A stretch of 64,000 nt of DNA from an uncultured Caldilineaceae bacterium (GCA_951812725.1 OX638330.1:4195405-4259404), one strand, 5' to 3'; positions 44,209-53,598 are shown, counted from the stretch's first letter. Translations and numbers: made by a program. Notes: generated by a model from the sequence alone, not told the origin.

Positions 44209-45453
44209 ATGACCAAGCCGACAGTGATCTCGCTGTTCACGGGGGGTATGGGCCTTGACCTTGGGTTCGAGGAAAAAGGATTTGATATCAAGGTCGCCCT
44301 GGACAATGATGCTGCTGTCGAAGCTACAATTCTTGCCAATGATCGAGACTTCCCAGTGATTAGCAAGAACGTGTCAAAGGTGACCACCGCCGAAATCCTC
44401 AGCGTAGCGGGGCTCCAAGTCGGTGAGGCCACCGTTGTAACGGGAGCACCACCATGTGAACCCTTTAGTACGGCAGGAAACAGGAACGGCTTCCGCGATC
44501 ACCGTGCTAGTGCAGTCCATTCGTTTATTCAAATCGTTCGAGAGTCTCAACCTGAGTACTTCGCTTTTGAGGAAGTCCCAGGCTTCCTTAGGGCTGCTAA
44601 GAAACACATATCCTTCTATGAACGATCCAATATGCGAGCCGGCGAGATCCACCCCGACGTCAAGTTGGGGTCGGCCTTTGAAGAAATAATGAAGGAATTT
44701 GAAGGCCTCGGATACTACCTAAGCTTCGATCCCATAAACCCAAGAGCATCACTCCTTAACTCTGCGGACTATGGCGTTCCACAGAAACGTGTCCGGTTTG
44801 TACTGCTCGGGGCACGTGAAGGTCCGGCAATCGATCTCCCCACGCCTACTCACGATGCCCCAGACTCGAAGGAGGTCCAGGAGGGTGCTAAGGGGCAGTG
44901 GCGCACTCTTCGAGATGCGTTAGATGGGCTGGATTACAATGGTGATGAGCACCTCCAGTTTCCCAAAAAATGGGGTCAGTATCTCGATAAGGTCCCAGAA
45001 GGAGGGTGCTGGCGCGATTTGCGAAAAGATCTGCACGCGGTTGTTCTTGGGGGTGCGTACGATGATGGTACTAACCCAATGACCGCGGGCAAGAAGGGCG
45101 GCAGGACGGGATTTTTGCGTCGGCTTTCATGGGACAAGCCAGCTCCCACTTTGGTCGACCGCCCGACACATAAAGCCAACTGTCTGTGTCATCCTGGCGA
45201 AACTCGACCTCTTTCGGTCAGAGAATACGCGAGAATCCAAGGGTTCGACGACGACTGGATTTTCTCCGGCTCGCTTTCACAGCGGTACCGTCTGATCGGA
45301 CAAGCCACACCGGTCCAGCTGGGGACCGCAATCGCCGCCAAGATACTTGAGCACCGGATGGAAAATCTATGCAATAGGGGAAACGTTCGAACAAACGAAG
45401 AACAAGATGTGTTTTACCAAATGGAGTTTCCAAGAGAAGTCCTTCTTCGCTGA
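44209..45453 (+). CDS. DNA (cytosine-5) methyltransferase
   Basis: 414 residues with the ordered C5-methyltransferase motifs: I VISLFTGGMGLDLGFEEKGF (4-23), IV TGAPPCEPFSTAGNRNGFRD (catalytic Cys at about 83), VI FEEVPGFL, VIII QKRVRFVLLGAR, IX KPAPTLVDRPTHKANC and X ATPVQLGTAIAAKI. The target-recognition region lies between VIII and IX. It transfers a methyl group from S-adenosylmethionine to cytosine C5. The overlapping next gene encodes a glycosylase; the opposite strand carries the putative restriction unit. Confidence 0.93.
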   Translation: MTKPTVISLFTGGMGLDLGFEEKGFDIKVALDNDAAVEATILANDRDFPVISKNVSKVTTAEILSVAGLQVGEATVVTGAPPCEPFSTAGNRNGFRDHRASAVHSFIQIVRESQPEYFAFEEVPGFLRAAKKHISFYERSNMRAGEIHPDVKLGSAFEEIMKEFEGLGYYLSFDPINPRASLLNSADYGVPQKRVRFVLLGAREGPAIDLPTPTHDAPDSKEVQEGAKGQWRTLRDALDGLDYNGDEHLQFPKKWGQYLDKVPEGGCWRDLRKDLHAVVLGGAYDDGTNPMTAGKKGGRTGFLRRLSWDKPAPTLVDRPTHKANCLCHPGETRPLSVREYARIQGFDDDWIFSGSLSQRYRLIGQATPVQLGTAIAAKILEHRMENLCNRGNVRTNEEQDVFYQMEFPREVLLR

Positions 45454-46294
45454 TCGTGTGTTTCAGTGGGGACGTCAAAACTTCAGCTTCTTCCCCTGGC
45501 GCCTGGATCGATCCCCCTATGAGATCCTCGTAGCCGAATTGCTCCTGAAGCGGACTACCGCAACTGCCGCTTCACGTGTTTACGAGGACTTCCTCTCAGA
45601 GTTTCCCTCTCTTCAAGAGGTCGCGGCTGCCCCAGACGAAGACTTGGTCAATGCCCTCTCCAGTCTTGGGCTCCAGAATCAAAGAGCGCGTTCCATGAAG
45701 CACCTTGCCGATTGGCTCCTGTCCAAGCACGATGGCGAAATCCCCGATGATCTGGGGGCCCTTTTGGAAGTCCCAGGGTTGGGGGACTACAGTGCTACAG
45801 CGATTTTGTCCTTCGGATACAGTGTGCCGACAGCTGTCTTAGATGCGAATGTTGAACGCATTCTACTTCGAGTGTTCGGTAACACTTTGCCGACTCGCCC
45901 TTCTTGGAAGCTGTTGCGCGAGGTCGCGCAGTTCCTGCTGCCAAAGGATGGACACAAGGAGTACAATTACGGCCTCTTGGATTTGGGACGGCAGATTTGT
46001 AGGTACACTAATCCCAGATGCGGAGAGTGCCCTCTTGCATCGATATGCGATTTCTACAATAGATCAACTGGGAAAGAGACCCGCCCAGAAAATGTCGAAA
46101 AAATGAAGTCGCAAGCAAGCAAGCTAAGGATGATTCGGCGCGACCGCGGATTAAGCCTAAAGCGACTTGCTGAGATGGCCAAGGTTTCAAAACTCACCGT
46201 GATCCGGATTGAGGCTGGGAAGACATCCCCACGACGCGAGACGTTAGTCAAACTCGGGAGAGCTCTCAATGTTCCTCCCGAAGAATTGCGTTAG
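45407..46294 (+). CDS. HhH-GPD DNA glycosylase (MutY/Mig-like) fused to an XRE helix-turn-helix
   Basis: 295 residues from the ATG at 45407, overlapping the methyltransferase by 47 bp. LEVPGLGDYSATAIL is the helix-hairpin-helix with a Tyr where endonuclease III has Lys; VLDANVERIL holds the catalytic Asp; C-x6-C-x2-C-x5-C (about 200-216) binds a 4Fe-4S cluster. The Tyr matches thymine-DNA glycosylases of the Mig.Mth type, which repair T/G mismatches left by deaminated 5-methylcytosine. The C-terminal 60 residues (IRRDRGLSLKRLAEMAKVSKLTVIRIEAG) form an XRE domain, perhaps a built-in controller. Confidence 0.85.
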   Translation: MCFTKWSFQEKSFFADRVFQWGRQNFSFFPWRLDRSPYEILVAELLLKRTTATAASRVYEDFLSEFPSLQEVAAAPDEDLVNALSSLGLQNQRARSMKHLADWLLSKHDGEIPDDLGALLEVPGLGDYSATAILSFGYSVPTAVLDANVERILLRVFGNTLPTRPSWKLLREVAQFLLPKDGHKEYNYGLLDLGRQICRYTNPRCGECPLASICDFYNRSTGKETRPENVEKMKSQASKLRMIRRDRGLSLKRLAEMAKVSKLTVIRIEAGKTSPRRETLVKLGRALNVPPEELR

Positions 46295-47174
46295 GGCGGG
46301 CAACTATGAAATTGATCATGATAAAGCACTTGAGGGAGGTGGACACAACAGGAGGATCGGCATGAATGAGTTGGGGAATAGAGTCGTGACTGGACCCGTT
46401 GACATTTTGTTCGAGCCAGATGAGTGTAGCGGCAAGATGCAAGAAAGCCATATAGCGACGAGCTAGTTTTTCATAGCGAGTGAAAATGCGTCGATACCAC
46501 TTGATTTTGTTGATGAAACGTTCGACGATGTTGCGTTCTCGGTAGCGGACTCGGTCATAGTCCCATGGTTGCTTGCGATAGCTGCGGGAAGGGATGACCA
46601 CCACGACCTGTTGGGCTGCGAGCAGTTCTCGCAAGAGGTCAGAATCGTAGCCTTTATCAGCAATAACGGCGTCAAAATGGAAAGGGGCGGGCAACGATTC
46701 AGCTTGGGACATATCATGGCGTTCACCACCAGTCAAGATGAACGTTAGGGGAAAGCAAAGGGCATCGACGAGGAGATGGATCTTGCTGCTGAATCCGCCC
46801 CGGCTCCGACCTGGGCACTGTTCTTGCTGACCTCCCCTTTTTTTGACCCGCCCGCTGCGCACATATGGGCGCGTACAGCTGTGCTGTCGGGCATGACCGC
46901 TGCCATGTCTGGGTCCTGGGCGAACTGTTTGAACATGTCGTCCCAGATACCGTTCTCTTCTCTCTTCCCAGCGTGAGTAGCGCTTGAATACACTGTTCCA
47001 CTTGCCACAACTGTCTGGCAGTTCACGCCACTGGGCGCCGGTGCGCAGAATCAAGTGAACTGCCTCAACGAAACAGCGACACTTTTCCTCTTGCCCTGCA
47101 TAGGCACGAGGGTGTCCTTGCAGAAATGGGTAAAGTTTCCGCCACTGATGGTCGGCAAATCTCTTTGTAGACAT
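46266..47174 (-). pseudogene. IS5-family (IS427-like) transposase, disrupted
   Basis: The start MSTKRFADHQWRKLYPFLQG has AGGAGG before it. OrfA runs to RYSRWEE; then a tandem duplication of the 7-mer GAAGAGA (plus 46954-46960 and 46961-46967) throws the frame off. The next frame continues NGIWDDMFKQFAQDPDMAAV...CAAGGSKKG up to an A7 run, where a -1 slip, as in IS427-type elements, would return to GRSRGGFSSKIHLLVDALC and the DDE domain end (FHFDAVIADKGYDSD, RERNIVERFINKIKWYRRI). So one real mutation plus a normal programmed frameshift. Confidence 0.75.
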
Positions 47175-47304
47175 CCTCCTATTGTCGCCAATGCAAAAGA
47201 GCTTATCAAATGTCAACGATACCTAGCTGCTCTTCGTCTAATGGTTCGTCGCTTGGCTCCCAAGAGATCATAGTCAGACAGTTTTCCAAACAGGAGATGT
47301 CTTA

Positions 47305-49218
47305 ATGATAACGAAGTGGAAAGTTTCTAATTTCAAATCTATACGCGACGAAACCGAATTGGACATTACGCCACTGACGATTTTTGCGGGTGCCAATAGT
47401 AGCGGAAAAAGTACATTTTTGCAGCCCATGCTTCTTGTGGCTCAAACACTAGCCCATAGGGTTACTTCAAGGTCAGTGGTATTAAATGGGTCGCTAACGC
47501 GGCTTGGCCAGTTTAACGACCTTAGAAGCCTGAACAGTGACATCGAGCCAATTTCAATAGGGTGGACTGTCCAACCACATAGATACGCCCACGGTAGAGG
47601 GACAGTTCCCGGTCAACGACTACCCAGATATTATGCTCCTTCCAGGCACGTGCTTTCTTCGGTTTCTTGTGATATTGCATTTGATGCCGAAGTATCCGGT
47701 GGTCAGATGGAAATCGCGCAAATTCAACCTCGTCTACTGTCGACAAAACTTTCGGTAACAACACGAGAAGGCGATAGAGATGATCATAGATATTTTATTG
47801 ACGTAAATCTTGCCAATGTTACTGAAAGTGAAGCGAATGAGAGGTGGATTGGTGCATCTGACAGTGAAGAAATCCAGGCCTCTCTGAAATATGACGTTGA
47901 GGTCGACCACCTTTCAATGGCTGAAATTCATGACGAGTTTGTAACCGCAGAGCTTGCAGGATGCAACCTTGACCACTTTCTTCCTGAACGACTCTCAGTC
48001 AGGGTGGACCGAGTTACTGAAGACGCAAAAACTATTATTGACACTTTGGGCGGAGAGAGATTGCCTAGCTCCATCATGCGTCGCGTTTACCGCGCAAGGA
48101 ACTTTTTTGTTCCCAAGAAAGTGATGGACTTCATCCTCGGCCCATCTGGGGGTATTAACAAGGAGGCACGGGCATCGTTTTCCGAGGAGATCATTCGAGC
48201 GGAAATCCGGCAAAGTTCAAAGCCAGCCCCAACTGATTCGACTTCGCTGGATGTATTCATTGAAGCGTATAGACGTATTTTACCTCCTCTAAGAAGAGAA
48301 ATACGCGACGGGTTGGCAGATAATCAAGACTTTGAACCATTGGTGAATAGTGCGATAAGAGAGGAACGCGAGGAAGATCTTGGCATTGAGTCGCTTCCTG
48401 CCCCCTTGGCAGTCCGGGACGGCTTAAGATATCTTGAGAGGTTTTTCTCCGTATCGGTCCGCTATCTTGGGCCTCTTCGCGACGAACCCAAGTTGCTCTA
48501 TCCGCTGTCCCCTACCGCTGACCCTTCAGACGTAGGACTCAAAGGTGAACACACAGCTGCCGTCCTGGAACTACACAAAAACCGAGAAATTCACTATATT
48601 CCCTCCTCAGCATTTAGTAATACGGGAATCGACCCCCAGCCAATTTTCTGTTCTCTGCAAGATGCCGTCGTCGACTGGCTCCAGTACCTAGGAGTTTCTG
48701 AAGGCGTCGACAGCCAAGACAGGGGGAAATTGGGACATGAGTTGACAGTCCAGATTTCCGGAGCAAATCGTTCTCATGATTTGACCCATGTGGGTGTAGG
48801 CGTAAGTCAGGTTCTTCCCATTCTAGTTGCAAGCTTGATATCTGAACAGGATACTGCGCTGATTTTCGAACAGCCCGAATTGCATTTGCATCCAAAAGTG
48901 CAAACACTTCTTGGTGACTTCCTCCTTTCACTCACTCAACTTGGCAAGCAGTGTATTCTTGAGACGCACAGCGAGCATTTGATCAACCGAATCAGATTTC
49001 GTATCGCAGCTGCGGGAGAACAAAACCTATGGAAGGAGGCAGTAAAAGTTTATTTTGTTGAGCGGCCAACTGCTAGTTCGAAATTCCGCGAGGTCGAAAT
49101 AAACGAGTTCGGGGCGATTTTGGACTGGCCCGAAGGGTTCTTTGATCAGAGCCAAAGAGAGGCAGAGGAAATTCTAAGGGCATCTATGAAAAAACGTAGG
49201 ATTCAACGGGAGCGATGA
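47305..49218 (+). CDS. DUF3696-type AAA/OLD-like ATPase, defence pair
   Basis: 637 residues; AGGAG stands 9 bases before the ATG. Walker A FAGANSSGKST (27-37), a long insert domain (about 95-330), then YLGPLRDEPKLLYPL, a signature-like LTHVGVGVSQVLPILVASL, Walker B ALIFEQPELHLHPKV and LETHSEHLINRIRFRI; the C-terminal DUF3696 segment is EVEINEFGAILDWPEGFFDQ. Overlaps the partner gene by 4 bases. ATPases of this class work with a dedicated effector in phage defence; the effector here is the next gene. Confidence 0.8.
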   Translation: MITKWKVSNFKSIRDETELDITPLTIFAGANSSGKSTFLQPMLLVAQTLAHRVTSRSVVLNGSLTRLGQFNDLRSLNSDIEPISIGWTVQPHRYAHGRGTVPGQRLPRYYAPSRHVLSSVSCDIAFDAEVSGGQMEIAQIQPRLLSTKLSVTTREGDRDDHRYFIDVNLANVTESEANERWIGASDSEEIQASLKYDVEVDHLSMAEIHDEFVTAELAGCNLDHFLPERLSVRVDRVTEDAKTIIDTLGGERLPSSIMRRVYRARNFFVPKKVMDFILGPSGGINKEARASFSEEIIRAEIRQSSKPAPTDSTSLDVFIEAYRRILPPLRREIRDGLADNQDFEPLVNSAIREEREEDLGIESLPAPLAVRDGLRYLERFFSVSVRYLGPLRDEPKLLYPLSPTADPSDVGLKGEHTAAVLELHKNREIHYIPSSAFSNTGIDPQPIFCSLQDAVVDWLQYLGVSEGVDSQDRGKLGHELTVQISGANRSHDLTHVGVGVSQVLPILVASLISEQDTALIFEQPELHLHPKVQTLLGDFLLSLTQLGKQCILETHSEHLINRIRFRIAAAGEQNLWKEAVKVYFVERPTASSKFREVEINEFGAILDWPEGFFDQSQREAEEILRASMKKRRIQRER

Positions 49219-50264
49219 CCATGCCAAGTGTGACGATAGATGCTGGTGTATTGGTAGCACCACCGCCCTATGAGTCAGAAACAGATGCGGACTCTTATGT
49301 AAAGACGCTTCTGGAGTGGAGTTCCTTGGTAAAGATGCCTTGGATGGAAGTATTCATGACATTGGATTCTGCCATGGCTCTAGAAAAAGATGGTCTTTAC
49401 CCGCTCTACCCTCGCTTGAAAGAGTTTTTTTCAGTCAATGGCATCGAGCATTACAGTGTGAACGATGTTGACAGAGTGGTCGGAATACTTCTCAATCAGT
49501 GTGTACCATCTTTCGAGGAATACTTTCATGTCAGAGAAGTGATATCGGAAGAATTTTCCGCTTTTCCCGATGTTCTGAGTCACTCACAAGGTAATGCATT
49601 ACGTTGCGATCTAACTCGCTGCATGCTCTTGACAGCAATTCTTCGCAAGTACTGCAGAGAATCCATACGGTCTCATGCACTCATTCTTCAACACGCTCCT
49701 AGTCGGGTTGTAAGTGTGCGAGCCGTAATCGACGAGGTAGAACACGACCGCGACGATATTGACGATCTTCCTGTCCAACCTGAAACGTTTGAAGGTGAGG
49801 TCCTAATATGTGATGACTTTAGAGGATTGATAGAATGTATGGATGGGGCGGCCATTCTCGCCAATTCTCAAGACAAAATGGAAGTGGAAGCGGCAATACG
49901 CATCGGTCTGTTTGTGTCGCGCATCGAGAGAGGAGGTGAGCCAGAATGGGACACGCTTCCGAGTTTTCGTATTGGCAAAGATTTTCTTGACACAATTGTA
50001 ACGACCTGCCGTGCAGAAAAAGCGTTACCGGAAAAAATCCTGAGAGCCATAGTTGAATCGCTGGAAGACCTAAATCAAGACGACGTCCATGCGTTGAGAA
50101 CGGGTTCTGGGGGTGGCGACCCTCCTCAGATGAGGGGAAAGGATCGCGCCATGCGACGGGACATTGACCCCACGCATCATCTCCACTATTGGTCGTGCGA
50201 AGGTGGACTTGTCGAACTAGCGAATGTTAGTTTTCCACACGACAACTTTAAGATTACGTATTAG
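49215..50264 (+). CDS. unknown partner of the DUF3696 ATPase, possible effector
   Basis: 349 residues, coupled to the ATPase by ATGA. The start MPSVTIDAGVLVAPP has the hydrophobic-strand-Asp look of a PIN-like domain but lacks the other acidic signature I could verify. Long acidic helical stretches follow (EVISEEFSAFPDVLSHSQGN, VRAVIDEVEHDRDDIDDLP). The C-terminus HHLHYWSCEGGLVELANVSFPHDN is distinctive, with clustered His/Cys/Trp. No family is recognised; the effector role is inferred only from the pairing. Confidence 0.7.
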   Translation: MTMPSVTIDAGVLVAPPPYESETDADSYVKTLLEWSSLVKMPWMEVFMTLDSAMALEKDGLYPLYPRLKEFFSVNGIEHYSVNDVDRVVGILLNQCVPSFEEYFHVREVISEEFSAFPDVLSHSQGNALRCDLTRCMLLTAILRKYCRESIRSHALILQHAPSRVVSVRAVIDEVEHDRDDIDDLPVQPETFEGEVLICDDFRGLIECMDGAAILANSQDKMEVEAAIRIGLFVSRIERGGEPEWDTLPSFRIGKDFLDTIVTTCRAEKALPEKILRAIVESLEDLNQDDVHALRTGSGGGDPPQMRGKDRAMRRDIDPTHHLHYWSCEGGLVELANVSFPHDNFKITY

Positions 50265-50366
50265 GGCTAGTGAGGCTACCTGCGGAAGAAGGGATTGACA
50301 CTCATCAGGGGGTGGGACTGAGAAGTCAACGGACTGCCTCACTGCTCGCTTCACTAAGAGCTGTTT

Positions 50367-50569
50367 GACCCCGGCGCCTTTTCGTTGTCCCACGAACTGG
50401 AGATTCTAGTTTCCGAAAACGACCACGGAACCGCAGGATTTCATGAATGGCTGATGCGCTTTCATGGCGAGAAACTCAACTTCCCATAGCGGTTGACCTA
50501 CTTTCCCAAAGAAGACTACACCCGCTGGCACCTCAAGGAGGTGTTTCAGGGCGATTATCGCGAGCGCTG
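50367..50569 (+). pseudogene. decayed reading frame with internal stop
   Basis: One frame reads FSLSHELEILVSENDHGTAGFHEWLMRFHGEKLNFP, TAG, RLTYFPKEDYTRWHLKEVFQGDYRER, TGA. The aromatic-rich, acid/base-balanced composition looks like protein, but there is no start and the frame is interrupted. Family unknown. Confidence 0.3.
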
Positions 50570-50796
50570 ACCGCACTTCCCAGACCATCGCGAACAGGTG
50601 CTCTGAGAATTGCCAACAGTCACCGTCGCGCCGCTGATTCCCAAAAATCGTGTTTGACACTGCTGGGGAGCCGTGCTATAGTCGCGCGGGAGTTGCCTCA
50701 CTGTTTTGTCCACTTTAGTTGACCAGCGCGATCGTTTGATACAGTACAGTTACATACAGAAGACATAGCGGCTTTGCGCCGGGGGAGGAATGCACT

Positions 50797-52587
50797 ATGG
50801 CGAAATCTTCGGTTTCACGTCGTGAGTTTATGAAGGGGGCGGCTGTTGCTGGCGGCGGGGTGCTGCTGGCCGGCTGTGCGTCTGAACCGGCTGCGCCGGA
50901 GGCGGTGGCTGAGTCGGCGCCGATGGTGGCGATGACGGCGGAGGAGATCCTGACGCCGCTGGGACTGATGCCAGGCTCGCCAGACCATGCGAAGGGCTGG
51001 ACTACGGAGCTGCCGGACGTGCCGGAAGGGATGCCGCTGAATCCGCCGGTGACGATCTCTTCGTTTACACGGACGGACGCGGATACGCGCTTCCAGGGCG
51101 ACGACGATATTTACGACAATATCAGCCTGCGCTATATCAAGGCGCTGTTCGGCATCGAGTACGATATCCCCTGGACGTATGTGCAGGGCGAGGAACGCGA
51201 CCAGAAGATGAACCTGGCGATGGCGGCCGGCGATATTCCGGAGTTGATGCCGGGAATCGGGCTGGCGATGTTCCAGGACATGGTGGCGGGCGACCTGGTG
51301 GCGGACATTACGGATGTCTACGAGGCGACTGCGCACCCGAAGTGGGTCAAAGAGTCGCAGGAGTGGGGCGACCACCAGCTGTGGGCGTACGCGGAGGTGG
51401 ACGGCCGCAAGATGGCGTTCCCGAGCATTGCCCAGGCGGGCCAGGATGAGCAGATCCTTTTCATCCGCACGGACTGGCTGGACAAGGTGGGTATGGATGC
51501 GCCGACGACGCTGGAGGAGATGGAGGCGGTGGCGGAGGCTTTCGTCACGAACGATTTGGGCGCAGGCCCGCCCGGCTCGACGGTCGGTGTGATGGCGTCG
51601 CGTGATCTGCAGAGCTGGTACGGCGGCCTGGGTCCGGTCTTCGGCGGCTTTGGCGTGCTGCCTTCGTGGTATACGAGCGTGAGCACGTTCACGAAGGACG
51701 GGCAGGGCGGTCTGAAGTTCGACGGCATTGATCCGGCGATGAAGGATGCTTTGACTCTAGTGCGCCGCTGGTACGAGAAGAAGATCCTGAGCCCCGATTT
51801 CTTCACGAAGGGTTACCAGGAGAACCGCACCGAGGTCGAGGGCAACCGCGTGGGCATGAACTACACGCATCCCTGGGGCGGTGTGGTGGCCGGGGCGATC
51901 GGCAGCATGGCGAACGACCCCGAGGCAACCTGGGACTGGTTCGACGTGCCGGCAGGGCCGGTGCGCAAGGGCAAGAACTATTTCAGCCCGCTGCGCACAG
52001 GCGTGTTCCCGTTCCGCAAGGGTTCCGAAAACATCGACAAGATCCTGATGCAGGCGAACTTCGAGGCGGAAATCGTGTTGAGCCCGCAGCGGCGTTATCA
52101 CGGTTTTGAAGGGCACAACTATGATTGGGTCGAGGGTGAGGACAGGGTTGTGCCTCAGTCGGGCGGCACGCATGGGTACGGCATCATCAATACGCGCGGT
52201 GGCGCCAACATCAGCCCGACCTCGAACATGAACAATATTCAGTGGAAGCTGAACTATAAGGAGACGGTGCCGCGCGGCGAGTGGGACGCGATGATGGAAC
52301 TGCTGCTGGACGACCCGACGGGTCTGCAGACGATGCAGGACGAGGGCTGGCTGTTCCTGGCGGAGCATTCGCTTGAGGACACGATTCGCAACGAGTGGAA
52401 TGCGGCGCCGACGGAGTTGCAGAAGGAGAAGTGGACGCAGCTGCAGACGCTGACGGATGAGACATACTTCGCGATCATCACCGGCCAGGTCCCCGTGGAC
52501 GCGTTTGACGAGTATGTGACGACGTGGCTGGCGCAGGGCGGCGAGGAAGTCCTGGCTGAGATCAATGAGTGGTGGGCGGCAAAATAG
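50797..52587 (+). CDS. LplA-like ABC sugar-binding lipoprotein with Tat signal
   Basis: 596 residues; GGAGGA stands 7 bases before the ATG. The Tat motif SRREFMKG (7-14) is followed by a hydrophobic stretch and the lipobox LLAGC (Cys27). The mature protein fits extracellular binding proteins of the Lpl/YtcQ type: NMNLAMAAGDIPELMPG, FIRTDWLDKVGMDAPTTLEEMEAVAEAF, and a C-terminal QVPVDAFDEYVTTWLAQGGEEVLAEINEWW. Binds oligosaccharides outside the cell. First gene of an operon with permeases at 52648 and 55325; a terminator-like hairpin follows. Confidence 0.92.
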   Translation: MAKSSVSRREFMKGAAVAGGGVLLAGCASEPAAPEAVAESAPMVAMTAEEILTPLGLMPGSPDHAKGWTTELPDVPEGMPLNPPVTISSFTRTDADTRFQGDDDIYDNISLRYIKALFGIEYDIPWTYVQGEERDQKMNLAMAAGDIPELMPGIGLAMFQDMVAGDLVADITDVYEATAHPKWVKESQEWGDHQLWAYAEVDGRKMAFPSIAQAGQDEQILFIRTDWLDKVGMDAPTTLEEMEAVAEAFVTNDLGAGPPGSTVGVMASRDLQSWYGGLGPVFGGFGVLPSWYTSVSTFTKDGQGGLKFDGIDPAMKDALTLVRRWYEKKILSPDFFTKGYQENRTEVEGNRVGMNYTHPWGGVVAGAIGSMANDPEATWDWFDVPAGPVRKGKNYFSPLRTGVFPFRKGSENIDKILMQANFEAEIVLSPQRRYHGFEGHNYDWVEGEDRVVPQSGGTHGYGIINTRGGANISPTSNMNNIQWKLNYKETVPRGEWDAMMELLLDDPTGLQTMQDEGWLFLAEHSLEDTIRNEWNAAPTELQKEKWTQLQTLTDETYFAIITGQVPVDAFDEYVTTWLAQGGEEVLAEINEWWAAK

Positions 52588-52607
52588 TGGTGCGTGGATA
52601 GTGGACA

Positions 52608-52644
52608 GTGGATAGCGGGCATCTCCCCGCTATCCACTTTTTTT
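52608..52644 (+). terminator. rho-independent terminator / attenuator between binding protein and permease
   Basis: GTGGATAGCGGG (52608-52619) pairs with CCCGCTATCCAC (52626-52637) and is followed by T7. It lies 4 bases before the permease ATG. Partial read-through would give more binding protein than permease. Confidence 0.85.
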
Positions 52645-52647
52645 ATT

Positions 52648-53598
52648 ATGCAAGCATTGTCTCCGGTTGTTGATGATCTGAAGGAACAGGCCTCGAGGTT
52701 TGTTCGCTATCTGCCGCGGTTGTGGCCGCTGTACGTGATGGTGATCCCGGCGTTGATCCATTTGGTGCTGTTGAGCTATTACCCGATGTACGGGATCCGG
52801 ATCGCGTTCCAGGATTACAAGCCGGCGCTGGGCTTTGACAAGTCGCCGTGGGTGGGGTTGAAGCAGTTTCAGCTGATGCTGGAAAACCCCTCTTTCTGGA
52901 AGATTTTCCGCAATACGATCGTGATCGCGACCTCGAAGATCGTGACGCTGCAGTTCTGTGCGGTAATTCTGGCGCTGCTGCTGAACGAGGTGCGAAAGCT
53001 GTTCTACAAGCGGAGTGTGCAGAGCCTGGTGTATCTGCCTTACTTTCTGTCGTGGATTGTGCTGGGCGGGATCATGCTGGAGATGCTGGGCTCGTCCGGT
53101 GTGGTGAACCAGCTATTGCAGCTGTGGGGGGTGGAGCAGCCGGTCATCTTTTTGGGCAACAACCGGACTTTTGTGCCGGCGCTGGTCTTGAGCCATTTGT
53201 GGCAGCAGGTGGGGTGGGCGACGATTCTGTATTTGGCGGCGCTGACGAGTATTGATCCGCAGCTGTTGGAGGCGGCGGCTATTGACGGGGCGGGCCGGTT
53301 TCAGCGCGTGCTGTATATCATACTGCCGGGCATTTTGCCGACGCTGCTGCTGGTGCTGTGCCTGGACTTCGGGTTGCTCTTTAATGCGGCCGGTTTCGAC
53401 CAGGTGCTGAACCTCTATAACCCGGCGGTCTATTCGACGGGCGATATTCTGGACACGTGGATCTACCGGGAGGGGCTGCTGGGCGCGCGTTTCAGTCTGG
53501 CGACGGCGGTGGGGCTGGTGCGTTCGGTGCTGGGGCTGATTTTGATTGTGATCAGCTTGCGGCTGATCGCCCGCTTCACCGACTATCAGCTTTACTAG
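52648..53598 (+). CDS. LplB-like ABC sugar transporter permease
   Basis: 316 residues from the ATG at 52648. Six membrane helices; N-terminal PLYVMVIPALIHLVLLSYYPMYGIRIAFQDYKP is typical of LplB/UgpA-type permeases, and the EAA loop is AAAIDGAGRFQRVLYIILPGILPTL. The T-run of the preceding hairpin occupies the ribosome-site position, so translation may be weak or depend on read-through. Partner permease at 55325-56212. Confidence 0.9.
   Translation: MQALSPVVDDLKEQASRFVRYLPRLWPLYVMVIPALIHLVLLSYYPMYGIRIAFQDYKPALGFDKSPWVGLKQFQLMLENPSFWKIFRNTIVIATSKIVTLQFCAVILALLLNEVRKLFYKRSVQSLVYLPYFLSWIVLGGIMLEMLGSSGVVNQLLQLWGVEQPVIFLGNNRTFVPALVLSHLWQQVGWATILYLAALTSIDPQLLEAAAIDGAGRFQRVLYIILPGILPTLLLVLCLDFGLLFNAAGFDQVLNLYNPAVYSTGDILDTWIYREGLLGARFSLATAVGLVRSVLGLILIVISLRLIARFTDYQLY

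Noticed and set aside
39531..46294. DISARM system
   Set aside because: A C5 methyltransferase and a helicase are present, but no DrmA (DUF1998-associated) or DrmB and no PLD protein.
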